The notes under the pieces are model-generated. The model saw only the letters and a program-made list of their open reading frames with translations. It was not told where the DNA came from and did not search any database. From Clusia tigrina (taxonomy: Eukaryota; Arthropoda; Insecta; Diptera; Clusiidae), in contig OV050031.1 of NCBI GenBank assembly GCA_920105625.2, positions 219,838,194-219,902,193 on the forward strand: DNA of 64,000 nucleotides, in the 5' to 3' direction. A program made the position numbers and the translations under genes. Below, in pieces: positions 23,646-35,581 of the stretch (its first letter is position 1; every line of letters begins with the position of its first letter).

Positions 23646-24774
23646 ATATTTTTTTGAAATTGAAGGGAGGTGATTTGAAGTTCATAAACATGAACGATTT
23701 AATTACGAACTTAATTGCAGCAATGGAAATCCTTAACTCAAAATACTCATTTTCAGTAATTATATTTTTTTTAAATTTTTTTATTTTTTTTAAATGTTAT
23801 TGTTTTTTTTTTTACTAAAACAGAAAAATGTCTCCCGTACGCTTTTAAATAAATATTTTATGCTTTTCCATATTTACAATATTAATAGAAAATAACCGCA
23901 ATTTGCGCCGCCAACCTTGTGGCAGTCATAAATGCCACCTTCCAATGATTGAAATTTATTGTTGTTGTTGCTGTTGTTGTTGTTGTTGTTGTTGTTGGTG
24001 TTGTTGTTGTTCTTCATCGTTTTTCATGTTTCCTGAACGCAAAATTTTTATTTTTTTAAATTTTTTTTATATTAAATAAACCAATATTTTGTAGTCGTAA
24101 AATTTCACAGCACTTTATCTACAAACTGCTCGATAAGGAAGGCGAAAGCCCTATTTCGAAATGCAATTGAATGTTACTTAAATGGTTGTTGTTTGTTGTA
24201 GGCGCGTACTCTAGTGCAGTTGCGCTGCATTATGGCGCATTAAAAGTGCAACAATGTTGCCCGCCGCTCACATGAGGCGTGCCGCCGCCCGCTTCATCGC
24301 TACTCTATGAGTAATTCTGAGATGCAGCGTTGACTGAAGCAATTTTTATTTTATGATTTTAGTACGTGACTTTTTCATAAAAATCATTATTTTTATTATA
24401 CAAACATGGCAAACAGAAAATACGTTGAGGTCTGAAAGTAATTATTACGTCTGGACAAACGGTCTAAATTGCTGCCACATTTATTGCTGTACACACACAC
24501 ACACAGAGAGAGAAGTGGCGATATTTTCATCAGAATTGCACTCTGCTGATTCTTAAGCGTCCTTTATGCGTCGATAAATTTGTGAATTTCTGTAATTTTG
24601 TGGCGTTTTATTCAGTTAATTCAAACGAAAATACTTTTAAAGAATTTAAATTTAATATTCCTTTCATTTTGTGCAAGGTTTTTTGTATCAGAGCACATTC
24701 TTTTTCTCTAGAGAGGCAGAAGTGTTGGAACATTTTTACTTGCTTCGAAAGAAACCAGTTCCTCTGGAATGTGT
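23646..24774. other. AT-rich non-coding stretch
   Basis: Poly-T/A-rich sequence lies at 23760-23830 and 24045-24075, and a (GTT)n run of about 50 bases at 23960-24012. A short (CA)n(GA)n run occurs near 24492-24511. No gene is supported. Confidence 0.6.
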
Positions 24775-25556
24775 TTGACCAATTCCTCCACTACAAGTTT
24801 CAATTCCTCCACTACAAGCTTCAATTCCTCCATTACAAGTTTCATTTCCTCCACTACAAATGCTAATTCCTCCACTACAAGTTTCAATTCCTCCACTACA
24901 AATGCTAGTTCCTCCACTACACACAAGTTTCAATTCCTCCACTACAAATTCCCATTCCTCCACTACAAATTTCAATTCTTCCACTACAAATGCTAGTTCC
25001 TCCACTACAAATACCCATTCCTCCACTACAAGTTTCAATTCCTCCACTACAAATGCTAGTTCCTCCACTACACACAAGTTTCAATTCTTCCACTACAAAT
25101 TCCCATTCTTCCACTACAATTTCCAATTCCTCCACTACAAGTTTCAATTCCTCCATTACAAGTTTCAATTCCTCCACTACAATTTCCAATTCTTCCACTA
25201 CAATTTCCAATTCTTCCATTACAAGTTTCAATTCTTCCACTACAAATTCCCATTCTTCCACTACAATTTCCAATTCCTCCACTACAAGTTTCAATTCCTC
25301 CATTACAAGTTTCAATTCCTCCACTACAAGTTTCAATTCCTCCACTACAAATTCCCATTCTTCCACTACAATTTCCAATTCCTCCACTACAAGTTTCAAT
25401 TCCTCCATTACAAGTTTCAATTCCTCCATTACAAGTTTCAATTCTTCCACTACAAGTTTCAATTCTTCCACTACAAGTGTCAATTCCTCCACTACAAATT
25501 CCCATTTCTCCACTACAAGTTTCAATTCCTCCACTAAAAGTTTCAATTCCTTCTAA
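24775..25556. repeat. 21-bp minisatellite (AATTCCTCCACTACAAGTTTC), ~37 units
   Basis: Seen directly: head-to-tail 21-base units (starts at 24781 and 24802) with variants ACAAATGCT, ACAAATTCCC, ACAATTTCC and occasional ACACACAAG units that shift phase. Because 21 is divisible by three, the array is open in several frames at once: + strand 24860-25537 (a 7-residue FLHYKFQ repeat), + strand 24990-25556 (NSSTTSF) and minus strand 25546-24917 (VVEELKL). Frames open on both strands at once are the mark of a periodic non-coding array. I do not call a gene. Confidence 0.95.
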
Positions 25557-27340
25557 TGATGATTCTACATCAAAATCTTCTATTCATCTCTGTCCTAGAG
25601 TACGTAACCAGCGTTCTTGGTGCTCGCACCCAAACGAAACAACGCTTTCAATTGAGACCGCTACCGCTGAACCACGACCGTTATCAGTCTATCTTGGCCA
25701 CATACGAGTATCACCAGCTGTTTCTGAGTGTGTACGCACTCAATTCCATTTGCGTCATTTTATGCCTTATCTAGCCAAAAATTGTCTTGGGTGGTTCAGC
25801 TCCAAAATGCACGTATAATGTTCCCCAGCCAGCCAGGACTGAACTGCATGCAAACCCGCTTAGTTTGGTGGCTGTTTGTTACGCCATAAGTGGGGCTCCA
25901 GGTGTCGACACTCCCATATCCATATCTTAAGACAGATTTGACACTCTTTAGGCAGCCTCATTATTATATTTCTACGAACTAAACTCGCTCAGAGTTCCTT
26001 TGGTCGGTCACATGTGAAATATCTGAGAATGCAATCGTAAAAAAATGTGAAGGAAAAAAAAATTGACCCACTAAAAAATTGTGCAAAAGTGTCAAAAATA
26101 AATATGCAAAAATGTGTTTTATTACCACATCGTAAACTCACGCTTCAACACTTTTTCCATCCATGCAACGTGGCAGTAATTTTCATGACATTTGGTCATC
26201 GTCACACAGTTGCAGGCACGCACACGCATACGACGGCACACACCACTCAGTACACTCGCGTGCAGCTCCAAGGGGCAGGCGGCAGGGCAATGCCCACATT
26301 TTAGTGCGATACCATTTTGCATTTTATATGTACGCAAATATTGTTGCTAATACTATGCAAAACAATAAAAAACAAAAAAGATTATTTTAAACTCATAAAT
26401 AATCTGTGAGTGTGTGCGTGTGTGGAGAGCGCTTGAGGCGGCAGTGGCAGTGGCAGAAACATCACCAGCAGCAGCAGCAATCGTCGTTGTCGCCGTCGTC
26501 ATCAGTGTTGAAGTTGCAGTTGCCACTCAGCGGCAACAGTGGCAGCGGCAGCTAGGCTAGCATTGAATTGGAGCGATGAACTCTGAGCGTTTCTGTGTTT
26601 TGCTTCTCACATTTTGCAGTGCTGCACGCGTTGTTGCGGCCGTTGCTGCTGCATGCGTTCGACTAAAATAATGCATTTTGTAGAAGAATTGCATGAGTTG
26701 CTGTGCGCGCTCGCATGTGTGCCGCGTGTTCTATGCATGAGGTCGTGTGGTGATAGTCTCTCCGTAGAACAACTGAGTAGGTTTCATTTATTATATATAT
26801 AAATATATATATTTTGTTTGTCTCTGATGGAGAGATGTGTGGGCAGAGTGCAGTGAGCAGTGAGCTGCGAGCAGCGCGGGAACTTAGGTATTAAACATAT
26901 TAGTGTAAACATTAAAAATGTGCTAAATAAATTAGCATTTCTTAATTGTGTCTAATTTTCATAATGAGTACTAACTTCGTGTGAAGATTAATCGCCACTT
27001 CACTTCACTCACGTATTCTATTCAGTAATTTATGCAGACTTAATTTATTATTACCACATTTATAAGCTCTTTTTTGTATATTAGAATTATTCAAATGTGC
27101 AGCTTAGGGGAAGTTGTGGGGGCCCTGCAGTTCAATACCCTAGCGTATGAAACATTTTCACATATATTTTGGGGAGTTACGAATGAGTTTGCTGAAGGTA
27201 CTTTCTCTGGAGAGTTGTTTGTTTTAAAGGAAATCATACGACACCTGTGAATATTATAGAAAGAGCGGGTTCCTTACAGGAGCATTCGAGACAAAATACT
27301 GAAAAACTAAATTTATATGTTCAGGAATGGATGAAGCCAT
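25557..27340. other. Unique non-coding stretch
   Basis: The first ~450 bases after the array (25557-26000) are balanced unique sequence, open on the + strand for 72-113 codons, with no recognised motif; they may be old mobile-element sequence. CAG/CGG-rich segments lie at 26440-26560 and 26610-26760. No gene is supported. Confidence 0.5.
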
Positions 27341-27341
27341 T

Positions 27342-27522
27342 ATACGGTAGGGAGCACCATTATACAATAAGGAGAACCATTATACAATAAAGAGGACCAT
27401 TATACGATAGGGAGAACCAATATACAATAAGGAGAACCATTATACGATAGGGAGAACCATTATACGATAGGGAGAACCATTATAAGACAGGGAGAAACAT
27501 TATACAATAGGGAGAACCGAGT
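27342..27522. repeat. 20-bp minisatellite (ACCATTATACGATAGGGAGA)
   Basis: About nine units with ACGATAGGG and ACAATAAGG variants. The unit is purine-rich on the + strand. Confidence 0.92.
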
Positions 27523-27834
27523 ACCGAGAATAGTATTTTCTGTCAGCTAGTAACACTTCACCTACTACTCAAGCAAGGTATCAACTCTTTTTTACAGCAG
27601 ATCATTAGATTAGTCGACCTCAAGTATTGATCTTTCAAAATCTGAACAAGCACATATCCTTACTATATTGTATTATAACATCACACCTAATTCTTACCTA
27701 CATAGAGCCATGTCCAAGGACTTTAGTTACTTAATGGTTAGGTTAGTCGATATCATGAGGTTCCAAAAACTGACCTAAATCTTCCTATCTGCATATAATT
27801 GTCACCTAGAGTTTTAGCGACGTGTATCAACGTG

Positions 27835-28225
27835 CTGAAACGACCCTATAATTGATGTTCTATAAACTGAGCGACCCTAGAATTGAGGTTCTATAGACTG
27901 AACGACTCTAAGAATTGAAGTTCTATAGAGTGAGCGACCCTAGAATTGAGGTTCTATAGACTGAACAACTCTAAGAATTGAAGTTCTATAGACTGAGCGA
28001 CCCTAGATTTGATGTTTTTTAAACTGAACGACCCTAAAAATTGAGGTTCTATAGACTGAGCGACCCTAGATTGAGGTTCTCTAGACTAACCGACCCTAAG
28101 AATTGAGGTTCTATACGCCGCACGACTCTAAGAATTGAAGTTCTATAAATTGAGCGACCCTAGAATTGAGGTTCTACAGACTGAGTGACCCTTGAATTGA
28201 AGTTCTTTAGACTGAACGACCCTCT
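27835..28225. repeat. 31-32 bp minisatellite (GACCCTAGAATTGAGGTTC, TATAGACTGAGC)
   Basis: About twelve units. Two forms alternate: GACCCTAGAATTGAGG (31 bases) and GACTCTAAGAATTGAAG (32 bases), suggesting an ancestral dimer. Confidence 0.92.
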
Positions 28226-28444
28226 CATGTATGTCTTCTCTTTATGTTCCTTGTTCATTAGCAAATCATTAATATTTCCCCCTGATCTATGATCTATACA
28301 TAGTGATTAGAAATAATTCTGTGGAAGAATAGAGCTAAATGTGTACTTCCCCAGAACTTTTCAAGGGTAAAAATTTATAGAATCACTAAAAGAAAGCAGT
28401 AAGTTCCTAAATGTATGTCTCCCAAGGCTGAAAACCACAACAAC

Positions 28445-28875
28445 ACGCTTTGTTCGAGTTGTTCATGTCGGGATTAGTCAAAAAAGTCAACCAATATGGA
28501 TGCTATTCATCTGTCACCTTTGGTCAAGTTGTTCATGTAAAGAGTATTCGAAAAACTAGTATGGAGATGATTCAATCCGTCTTCTTGCGTCAAATTGTTC
28601 ATACCGGGATTATTCGGAAAACTCAACCACTATGGAGCTTTCTTAACTGTCATCTTTAATCGAGTTGTTTATGTCAGGATTACTCGAAAAAGTCATCCAT
28701 TATGGAGCCTCCTTAACTGTAATCTTTGATAGAATTGTTTATGGCGGGATTACTCGAAAAAGTAGTCCACTATGGAGCTTCTTTAACTGTAATCTTTAAT
28801 CGAATTGCTTATGCCGGGATTACTCGAAAAAGTCGTCCTCTTCTTCATCTGTCATCGACAGTTTCGATCACTATA
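28445..28875. repeat. 70-bp tandem repeat, about six units
   Basis: The phrase CGAATTGTTTATG.CGGGAT, then TACTCGAAAAAGTC and CACTATGGAGC, recurs. Starts at 28661, 28731 and 28801 give a 70-base period, with earlier, more diverged units near 28454, 28522 and 28592. The open frames here follow the repeat and are not genes. Confidence 0.9.
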
Positions 28876-29024
28876 TCAGTGAAATTGGCTTCAAAGAAGA
28901 ATGCCTTAAATAGATTACTAGTAATACTATAATAAAACAATTGTTTAAATTTATATTTAAGTTTTTCTCTTATTGGTTTGAATTTAAAGTTTTGCCACAT
29001 CAGAATTAAACAACTTTTCTATAG

Positions 29025-29093
29025 GCATGGTCTCAAAAATGCTGCTTTCCTCTCCGAGTCGAAGGTCTATCCAAGTATATATTCTCCATTTTC
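29025..29093 (+). mobile_element. Partial SINE body directly before a fuller copy
   Basis: GCATGGTCTCAAAAATGCTG, then CTTTCCTCTCCGAGTCGAAG, matches the body of the next copy (GGTCTGAAAAAGCTTCTTTC, then CTGCGAGTCGAAGG at 29152-29200). A headless body followed immediately by a full copy suggests a dimer or an insertion of one copy next to another. Confidence 0.65.
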
Positions 29094-29294
29094 CGGCCTC
29101 CGTGATCTAGTGGTACGCTAGATTCGCGGCTTAGAATCCTGCCCCGGGTTTGGTCTGAAAAAGCTTCTTTCTTAATCTTTTCTCTGCGAGTCGAAGGCCT
29201 TAGTTGCTTATACGCATTCCCCCAACCCCTTGTATATATAATTAATTGGGGTGCAAGGTTCAATAATAATAATAAAAATAATAATAATATAATA
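29094..29294 (+). mobile_element. tRNA-related SINE copy with (AAT)n tail
   Basis: The head reads CCTCCGTGATCTAGTGGTAC. TGATCTAGTGG at 29103-29113 matches the Pol III A box at all but one position, and GCTTAGAATCC at 29129-29139 is a degenerate B box (9 of 11). The A-B spacing is shorter than in a tRNA, so there is probably an internal deletion. The head is followed by CTGCCCCGGG, a body with AAGCTTCTTTCTTAATC and ATAATTAATTGGGGTG, and an (AAT)n tail from about 29262. Order and sequence match the minus-strand copy at 20361-20570. Confidence 0.8.
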
Positions 29295-29424
29295 GTTATC
29301 ATACACACTTTTTTGTGGCTATATAGAAAAAACCCCACCTTTTACTAAGCTTACCAGGAAACAAAAGTGAGCCTGGAAACTAGAGGTAAAAATTCTCGAA
29401 ATATTTGCTCAATTTTCCCATAAG

Positions 29425-29510
29425 TACTGCTTTCAACTTCACTTCTTTCAACTTCACTTCTTTCAACTTCACTTCTTGCAACTTCACTTCTTGCAACTTC
29501 GCTTCTTGTC
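29425..29510. repeat. 15-bp minisatellite (TTCAACTTCACTTCT)
   Basis: About six units; the last ones change TTTC to TTGC. The Phe-Asn-Phe-Thr-Ser frame is a by-product of a unit divisible by three. Confidence 0.9.
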
Positions 29511-30640
29511 AACCCGAACCAATTTCCGTTTTGTTTATTTTTAATGACGCTAATCTGGTATTTTGTCGCTATTATCTTTGGAAGAAATTAAGAAATGTGT
29601 TTCCATTCCATTCCAACCAGTTTCAATTGCAGTTGTTAAATGTCAACTGCAGCCATTCATCCATCCAACCATCGCCATCCATCACGCTGCATAATAAATC
29701 CCTTAACTGCAGTATTTAATGCTGCAGTATCTCTGCGGCAAGTCTCCATGTACGCCGCTGCTTCATCACCATCATCCTCATCATCCTCATCATCATCATC
29801 ATCATCATATGTGTTCACACTCTTCCTCACTGAGCTGAAGAAGCAAGTAATTAAGACGGAAACCGAACTGAGCGCGGAAAAGTTTGCTTTGCAATCATTT
29901 CAATTTTAATTGAGATAAAAGACGACGAGACACATGAGACGCCTGCGATATGTGGCACCGCGCAAAGCAGTTGCCATCTGGCTTAATGCTCCCCGCGTGC
30001 GTGCTGCCCCTCCAACGCCACTGGTGCACTTAAACTGCACTGTTGCTGTCTGTCAGATTGTTGCTGGCTCTGTGTGTTGCTGTGTGCTTTGCCGTTTGCA
30101 ATAATCACTTGAGCGCATAAAGTTGTTAACAGCAACATTTGCTTAAATTGCTCTATGATTATCGGAGCAACTCAGCGACTGCTGCAATTGCAACTGGTAA
30201 CTGGCAACTAAGTCAGTCATCAGTCCAACATTGCTGCGGCATTGCTGTGGAAATGGTAAATGACATTTTCGCTTTTATGCTCAATCGCTCGCACTGGACA
30301 TCCGGTATTTTACGCGTTTATTTATACGCTTGTACACAGGGATTAAGTGTACGTCGAACGGATAAGATAAAATTATACAAACTGCCCGCCATGCCCCTTC
30401 GTTTGCTGCAGCTATATAATTGCTGGCCAGGAATAGCGCAGCGAGAGAGCGCGCGCGGGTAACAGAAATGTTTTTTAATTTGCTTTCAAGAGTTTTTATG
30501 ACGTCGATAATTGTTAAGGAGATGCTCTGCTCGTAGTGAAGTGAAATGCAGTGACGCGAGGGAAGAGCAGAACTAGCAATTGATAAAATGTTGCTGTCAT
30601 TTTATGGACAATTAAGGCGTGGATTTTTCAACTTAGCAAC
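29511..30640. other. Unique non-coding stretch
   Basis: A (CATCAT)n run lies at about 29768-29808. The segment at 30130-30460 is open for 107 codons on + and has no recognised domain. No gene is supported. Confidence 0.5.
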
Positions 30641-30644
30641 AGCA

Positions 30645-30745
30645 CAGACTCGGTAACAGCAGCGGCAGACTCAGTACTAGCAGCGGCAGACTCAGTACCA
30701 GCAGCGGCAGACTCAGTACTAGCAGCGGCAGCCTCAGTAGTTCCT
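30645..30745. repeat. 21-bp minisatellite (ACTAGCAGCGGCAGACTCAGT)
   Basis: About five units with ACTAGC/ACCAGC variants. The period is exactly 21 bases, as in three other arrays of this window with unrelated sequence. Confidence 0.88.
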
Positions 30746-32334
30746 TCTTCCTCCTCTACAGCAGGGTCAAGTACCTACTTACATGGTAGTACGAGTACTA
30801 ATGAGAATTTATTTATGGACTGAGACAAAAAGAAAGCAACACCACCAGCACAGCAACAGCTCACGCACCCGTGTGTGTTTGAGGGGGGTTGAAGGGAAAT
30901 TAAAAATGCAACATTTCGCCTTATTATGCCAAAAATACAACACACGCGTCGTTTGCTTGGCCTCTGGTGCAGCAACACATTTTTCGCATTTGTAACAAGC
31001 AACAACCAACTCCACAGTGTGCAGTGTTGCAGTTCATATTAAACCGGCAGCGAGCGGCAACATTAGAAATGAATGGGTTGGGTTGCTGCTGGTGCTGGTG
31101 CTGTTGTGATGTTGATGTTGCTGGGCTGCTGCTGCTACAATTACAAAAACACACTCAACTCAGAATTTTATGATTACTGCCGGGAAAGGAAAGGAAATTG
31201 CACGAAATGCAAATGTGTTGTTGTTTCTAAAAACATCAAGAACAACAACTGCAACAGGAATAGTAATAAAATTATCGCACGCCTTGTAGGCGGTCATTAA
31301 ACTTTTTATTTTTCAAACAGCAGCAGCAGCAACAACAACAAACACAAACATAGTGTGCAAAAACACATTAGAAAACATCAACAATGCAAATAGAACCGAA
31401 CAACAACAACAACAACAGGAATAGCCAAGGAAAAAACAATCAGCAGCAACAACAACAATAACAGCAATTAGAAAATAGAAATAGCCGCAGTAGCAGCAGA
31501 GTCAGAAGCGTCAGAGCAGAGGCAGCAAAGCAAGTAGCGGCAGCACTGAAAAAGAGCGGAGAGAGCGCCAGAATAGACCTACACCAACTACACAGAGAGC
31601 GGGAGGCGGGTGAGCACTACTGCGAGCGACCGACCTATCGCACACTATTTTCTATTAAGCAACTACGGCCACAACAACAACAACAACAACAATAACAATA
31701 AACACAACGACAACAACAACAAGAATACTAGCTGAAAACTAATAAAAAATAAAAACAAAAGTAAAAACAATGGCATGGCTTGGCTTGGCTTGGCTGGCAC
31801 ACAGTAGCAGAGAGCAGCGGTGTCGGTGTCGGTGTCGATAGTAGCGGCAACTTCGGCCGAGACCGCGACGGCGACTGCGACAGAGGCGTAGCACACAGCG
31901 TAGCTTCGCATGGCATTATCAGCGACAAACGTAATTCCCGTCACAATTTTTACATATTTTTGTATGCTTTTTTCTATAGTTTTTGTTGTTGTTGTTTTAC
32001 TCTTGTATTTGTACTATTTCTCCTATGCTGCCGACGTAGTTCAACGCTCTCAAATCCACCCATTCAACACGCTTACACTAGACTCGGTCTTGGCCGCTCG
32101 TAGTATTTGCATGCTCTGCTGCTAGGTTCGTTCGCGGGCTGCCAATTGTGTGTCCATGCCACTGTCCGCTGGCCTGGTCGGTCGTCGGTCGTCTGTCCAT
32201 TTGTCTATTTGACTAATTGCATAAAGAATTTTTTCAGTTTTTTGTTGTTGTTTTTATTGCTGTTGGTTGCTTTTCTATTTGTTTGTTGTTGTTGTTATTT
32301 GTCGCACTGACCACATTCTGATGAGACGATATTT
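30746..32334. other. CAA/CAG-rich unique stretch, possibly transcribed leader or regulatory DNA
   Basis: The segment 31310-31760 is purine-rich on + with many CAACAA and CAGCAG runs and GAGAGCG words near 31555-31615. In flies such sequence is common in 5' leaders and GAGA-factor regions, but no promoter motif or splice site decides the matter here. The frame at 31780-32103 (repeated GVGVD, DRDGD) follows GTCGGTGTCGGTGTCG repeats and is not convincing as protein. Confidence 0.35.
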
Positions 32335-32335
32335 A

Positions 32336-32533
32336 TTATTGATGATGATGATGATGATTATGATGATGAAGATGATGGCAATGATGAAGATGATGACGGC
32401 AATGATGAAGATGATGGCAATGATGAAGATGATGACGGCAATGATGATGATGATGATGATGATGGCAATGATGATGATGATGATGATGATGGCAATGATG
32501 ATGATGATGGCAATGATGATGATGATGATGGTG
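32336..32533. repeat. Compound GATGAT / GATGGCAATGATGAA repeat
   Basis: Runs of GATGAT are interrupted regularly by GGCAATGATGAAGATGATGA and similar longer units. All three frames are open, giving poly-Met, poly-Ile or poly-Ser strings, so the long frames here are artefacts. Confidence 0.93.
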
Positions 32534-33189
32534 TTAATTGTGCAGCAGTGTTGTTGTACACAAAGGTATATATTGGGGTATTTCCACAAACATGTTTTAT
32601 TAGAGAGGAATCGGAGTTATTTCGTGACCCTTTCTTTGCTCTCTCGTGGCACCTTAGGAATTAACTATTATGCCCCAGCAGCTAATGCCTTCTTTTACTG
32701 TCTCTACTCTATTATCTCTCTAAATTATCTTTGGACACATTCTAGAGTAGATCCATCATGTTGTAAAAATCAGTTGTATCTCTTATGATGTGGAATATTG
32801 TGCCACATTTAGAGAATACACTCGTGTGACCCCGGTTGTTTTCTAGCCCTGAAAATCCCGGGAGTGTGTTTGGCTGATCTCGGGATTTCCAGGATTGGCA
32901 GATTTCGTTAAGGGTATACTATCCATTGAGCCCATCATTACATGACGATCATACATATCGCTTCTCATTTAAATATCTGACTGTACTCTAGTAGTCGCCG
33001 ATTTAAATTGTGCGCTAGCTGTCGCGCCGCTAAGCAAATCTCTGAGCCCATCATTTCACTTTATTACGACAAAAAATTGTCCAAGTCAACCTTAAGTAGT
33101 ATAAAAAACTTCACAGGTCCAGCCCTGACTATATGGTAATGTCATAGAAGGTGCTTTACCATACGGATTACTTAGAGAGAATACTGTTA

Positions 33190-33862
33190 AGGTGAAGGCC
33201 GTAAGAGAGTGCGACAAATAAGAATTGCAACCGATGGATCGAATGTTGTGATTAAGGTGGGACGACTTGTTAACACTGTACAGGCAGCAACTGCGTCTCG
33301 CTCATGGTATCTGAATTTAGCTGTCTGTGATGTTCTTCACAAGAAAACCAACAATTCGCAAGACAAATCTTCCTCAGATGAACCTGTGACCGTTAATTAT
33401 ATGGGAACGACAGCGTTGAAGACAATTTTGAAGACTTGGACTGTCCAGAATTAGGTTTCATTGTAATGTCTCAAAGTGATCTGGCGCAAGAAGCCACCCC
33501 GGAGTTAACAGGCAAAGAAACCATTAATAAGTTGAGAAGAAAATCCGCAACGTTGCACTGTATTTCAAAAGATCACCTTTGAAAAATGAAACAGTGCTTC
33601 AAAGATATGTTAAGGTTGCATATGGAGAAGAGCTGTCACTTCTGTTGGACTGTAAAACTAGGTGGAATGGTCTTTTAACCTATAACGTTTCAATTTTAAA
33701 ACTATAATGATTTCCTTCCCTTTTGAAAGGCAGCGCTCAAACTGCTCTTTTAGATCTCAAACATCCGATCCGTATAGAAGATTCTGATATCGACTTGTTA
33801 ACTAAAATCGTTGATGTTCTGACTCGAATTAGGTTGACGTTAGAAGCACTTTTCCGGCAGTG
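33190..33862 (+). pseudogene. hAT-superfamily transposase remnant
   Basis: Three segments in order match the usual order of an hAT transposase core. First, at about 33227-33345, DGSNVVIKVGRLV and then LNLAVCDVLHKK. Second, at 33537-33680, KKIRNVALYFKRSPLKNE, then LLLDCKTRWNGLL, the family's typical DCKTRWNS-like motif. Third, at 33729-33861, ALLDLKHPIRIEDSDIDLL, then IVDVLTRIRLTLEALFRQ and a stop. Segments 2 and 3 share a frame; segment 1 is in another, and stops lie between, so the gene is broken. The BED finger and the C-terminal dimerisation region were not found. No clear terminal inverted repeats were fixed, though CCCGGTTGTTTTC...AATCCCGGG near 32830-32870 may belong to the element's left side. 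Confidence 0.8.
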
Positions 33863-35570
33863 AATTTTTTCCCATTTTATTGAGCAAATTTTTAACATTA
33901 AAACAACTATTTTGGTTCCCATTTGGTTGAACTTTTTGGAGATAAAAACCCAATTTTTTTTTGTTCAATTTAGTTTTTTGTGTAACACTTTTCCCCAATT
34001 AGTCTGATCTAAACCCCTAAACCGCTTTTTATGCTTCGACTAAACCGTGTTCAGTTTTGCTTTGCAGTTAATGCGGTTTGTTGCATGCCACGCAATCGTC
34101 TGTCTCTGTGTGTGTGTGTTTGTTGAGTGTCAATCTTTTAACCACATTCGGTGCAAATTAGTCAGTATTCAAGTTGCATTTGCGTTGCGGTTTTGCTTTT
34201 GGTGTTAAGCGCGCAAACGCACATAAAAATTTAAAATATTGTTTTGCCCATAAAAATGTTAATGACTCAGCCATGACATGTTGTGTTGTGCCAGCCTGCG
34301 CTGAGCTGAGCTGAGCTGAGCGGAGCTGTGCGATCGAATGTGATGTGGCGATGTAGTGCGGTTTGGCTGCGTGTCCATGACAAAAATGCATAAATACTCG
34401 CATTAGAATTTATATCATTTTTATTGCTGCTTTCAAATACAAAATACTCATGTTTATTGCTGCGCTCTGGCAAAAACAACACCCACTTATGTAGCAGCAG
34501 CAGCAGCAACGCCACAAATGTGGACTGAACTTGAAATATTCCAATTACATTTTAATAACCCAACCCCACAATCAGCAGTCGGCAGGCAGCAGTCAGCTAA
34601 CAAACGAAAGCTGTGATAAATCGCCGTCAATCTGTGCAAAATTGTCTTAAATTAAAAAGCTACCGTACAATTAGCGTGGCAGTGGGCTTTCGGAAGGCAT
34701 TCGTGTAGCAAGATAAGTGCAGCAGCAGTAGCGATGGTGGTGGTGGTGGCACTGCCAACCCGCAATTTATGAAACGTCTACAAATTTATGGGCGGGCGCT
34801 GAGAACTTATTGTGTTGCTGGCTGGTTCGCTGGTCTGCTCTGCTGATTGCCTCGCGAGCGACGATTCTAATGTCAAACTGGCAATAAAGTCTATATATAT
34901 AGCTGCGAGCTGAATTTATGTACATAAAATGAAGTGTATTTGTTGACCTTAAAGCAAGTGCAATTGACAATGAAGCGACTGTGTTGGTGGCAACAACAGA
35001 AGCGGCAGTTGAGGCACGCAGAGCGCCTGCAGTGTTAAGGGAAGAGCGAGCAGGATTTGTGGAGAATGTTTTGCTTACTTATAAAACTTTCAAAATGCTG
35101 GGCAAGTGGTTCACTTCATGTTCTATTAACTTGTATTATATAATTTTCCATTATATAGTTGATGTAGAGGGGCTTAGTAAAGGACAATCAGGCCACAATT
35201 TGGTCCAACGGCGAGTGAGCCAAAAATAGCTGTGGAAAGATGATCAGAATTGCATCTGTTTGTATGCGTGGAACCATGGACAATAGTTCTGAGGAATGCC
35301 AGGGAGATGTCTAACTCATTCATACCTGACTACAGGGTAAACTATAACTCATACAGGGTATATCTGAAGTATTCAAGTAGCAATTCTCTAGAACGAGGAT
35401 AGCCATAATGAAAATAGAGCACAAGGGAAGGTTGTGTACACATCTAAACAATCATCTTTTTTTTTTTAAATCCAGAAAGTGTTGATTTTGTTCGGAAGTT
35501 ATACGAGTAGAAGTGTAGATTGTTCCACAATCGGCTGTTGTAACATCATCGTGTTATCTTAGAAGAGTTA
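33863..35570. other. Unique non-coding stretch
   Basis: A (GCTGA)n pentamer run of about five copies lies at 34299-34325. CAG runs occur near 34495-34508, with a GTGGTGGTGG run near 34737. No gene is supported. Confidence 0.55.
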
Positions 35571-35581
35571 ACTACATAATG

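Noticed and set aside
24860..25546. Open frames of 188-225 codons on + and 209 on -
   Set aside because: They are periodic translations of a 21-bp minisatellite, open on both strands at once, with no unique protein segment.
29094..29160. Functional tRNA gene
   Set aside because: The A and B boxes are too close, the B box is degenerate, no cloverleaf can be drawn, and the segment continues into a shared SINE body with an (AAT)n tail.
29099..29218. Minus-strand frame over the SINE as a protein
   Set aside because: It is the antisense of the SINE head and body and has no domain.
32267..32788. 173-codon frame with poly-Met
   Set aside because: Translation of GATGAT-type repeats followed by unrelated sequence.
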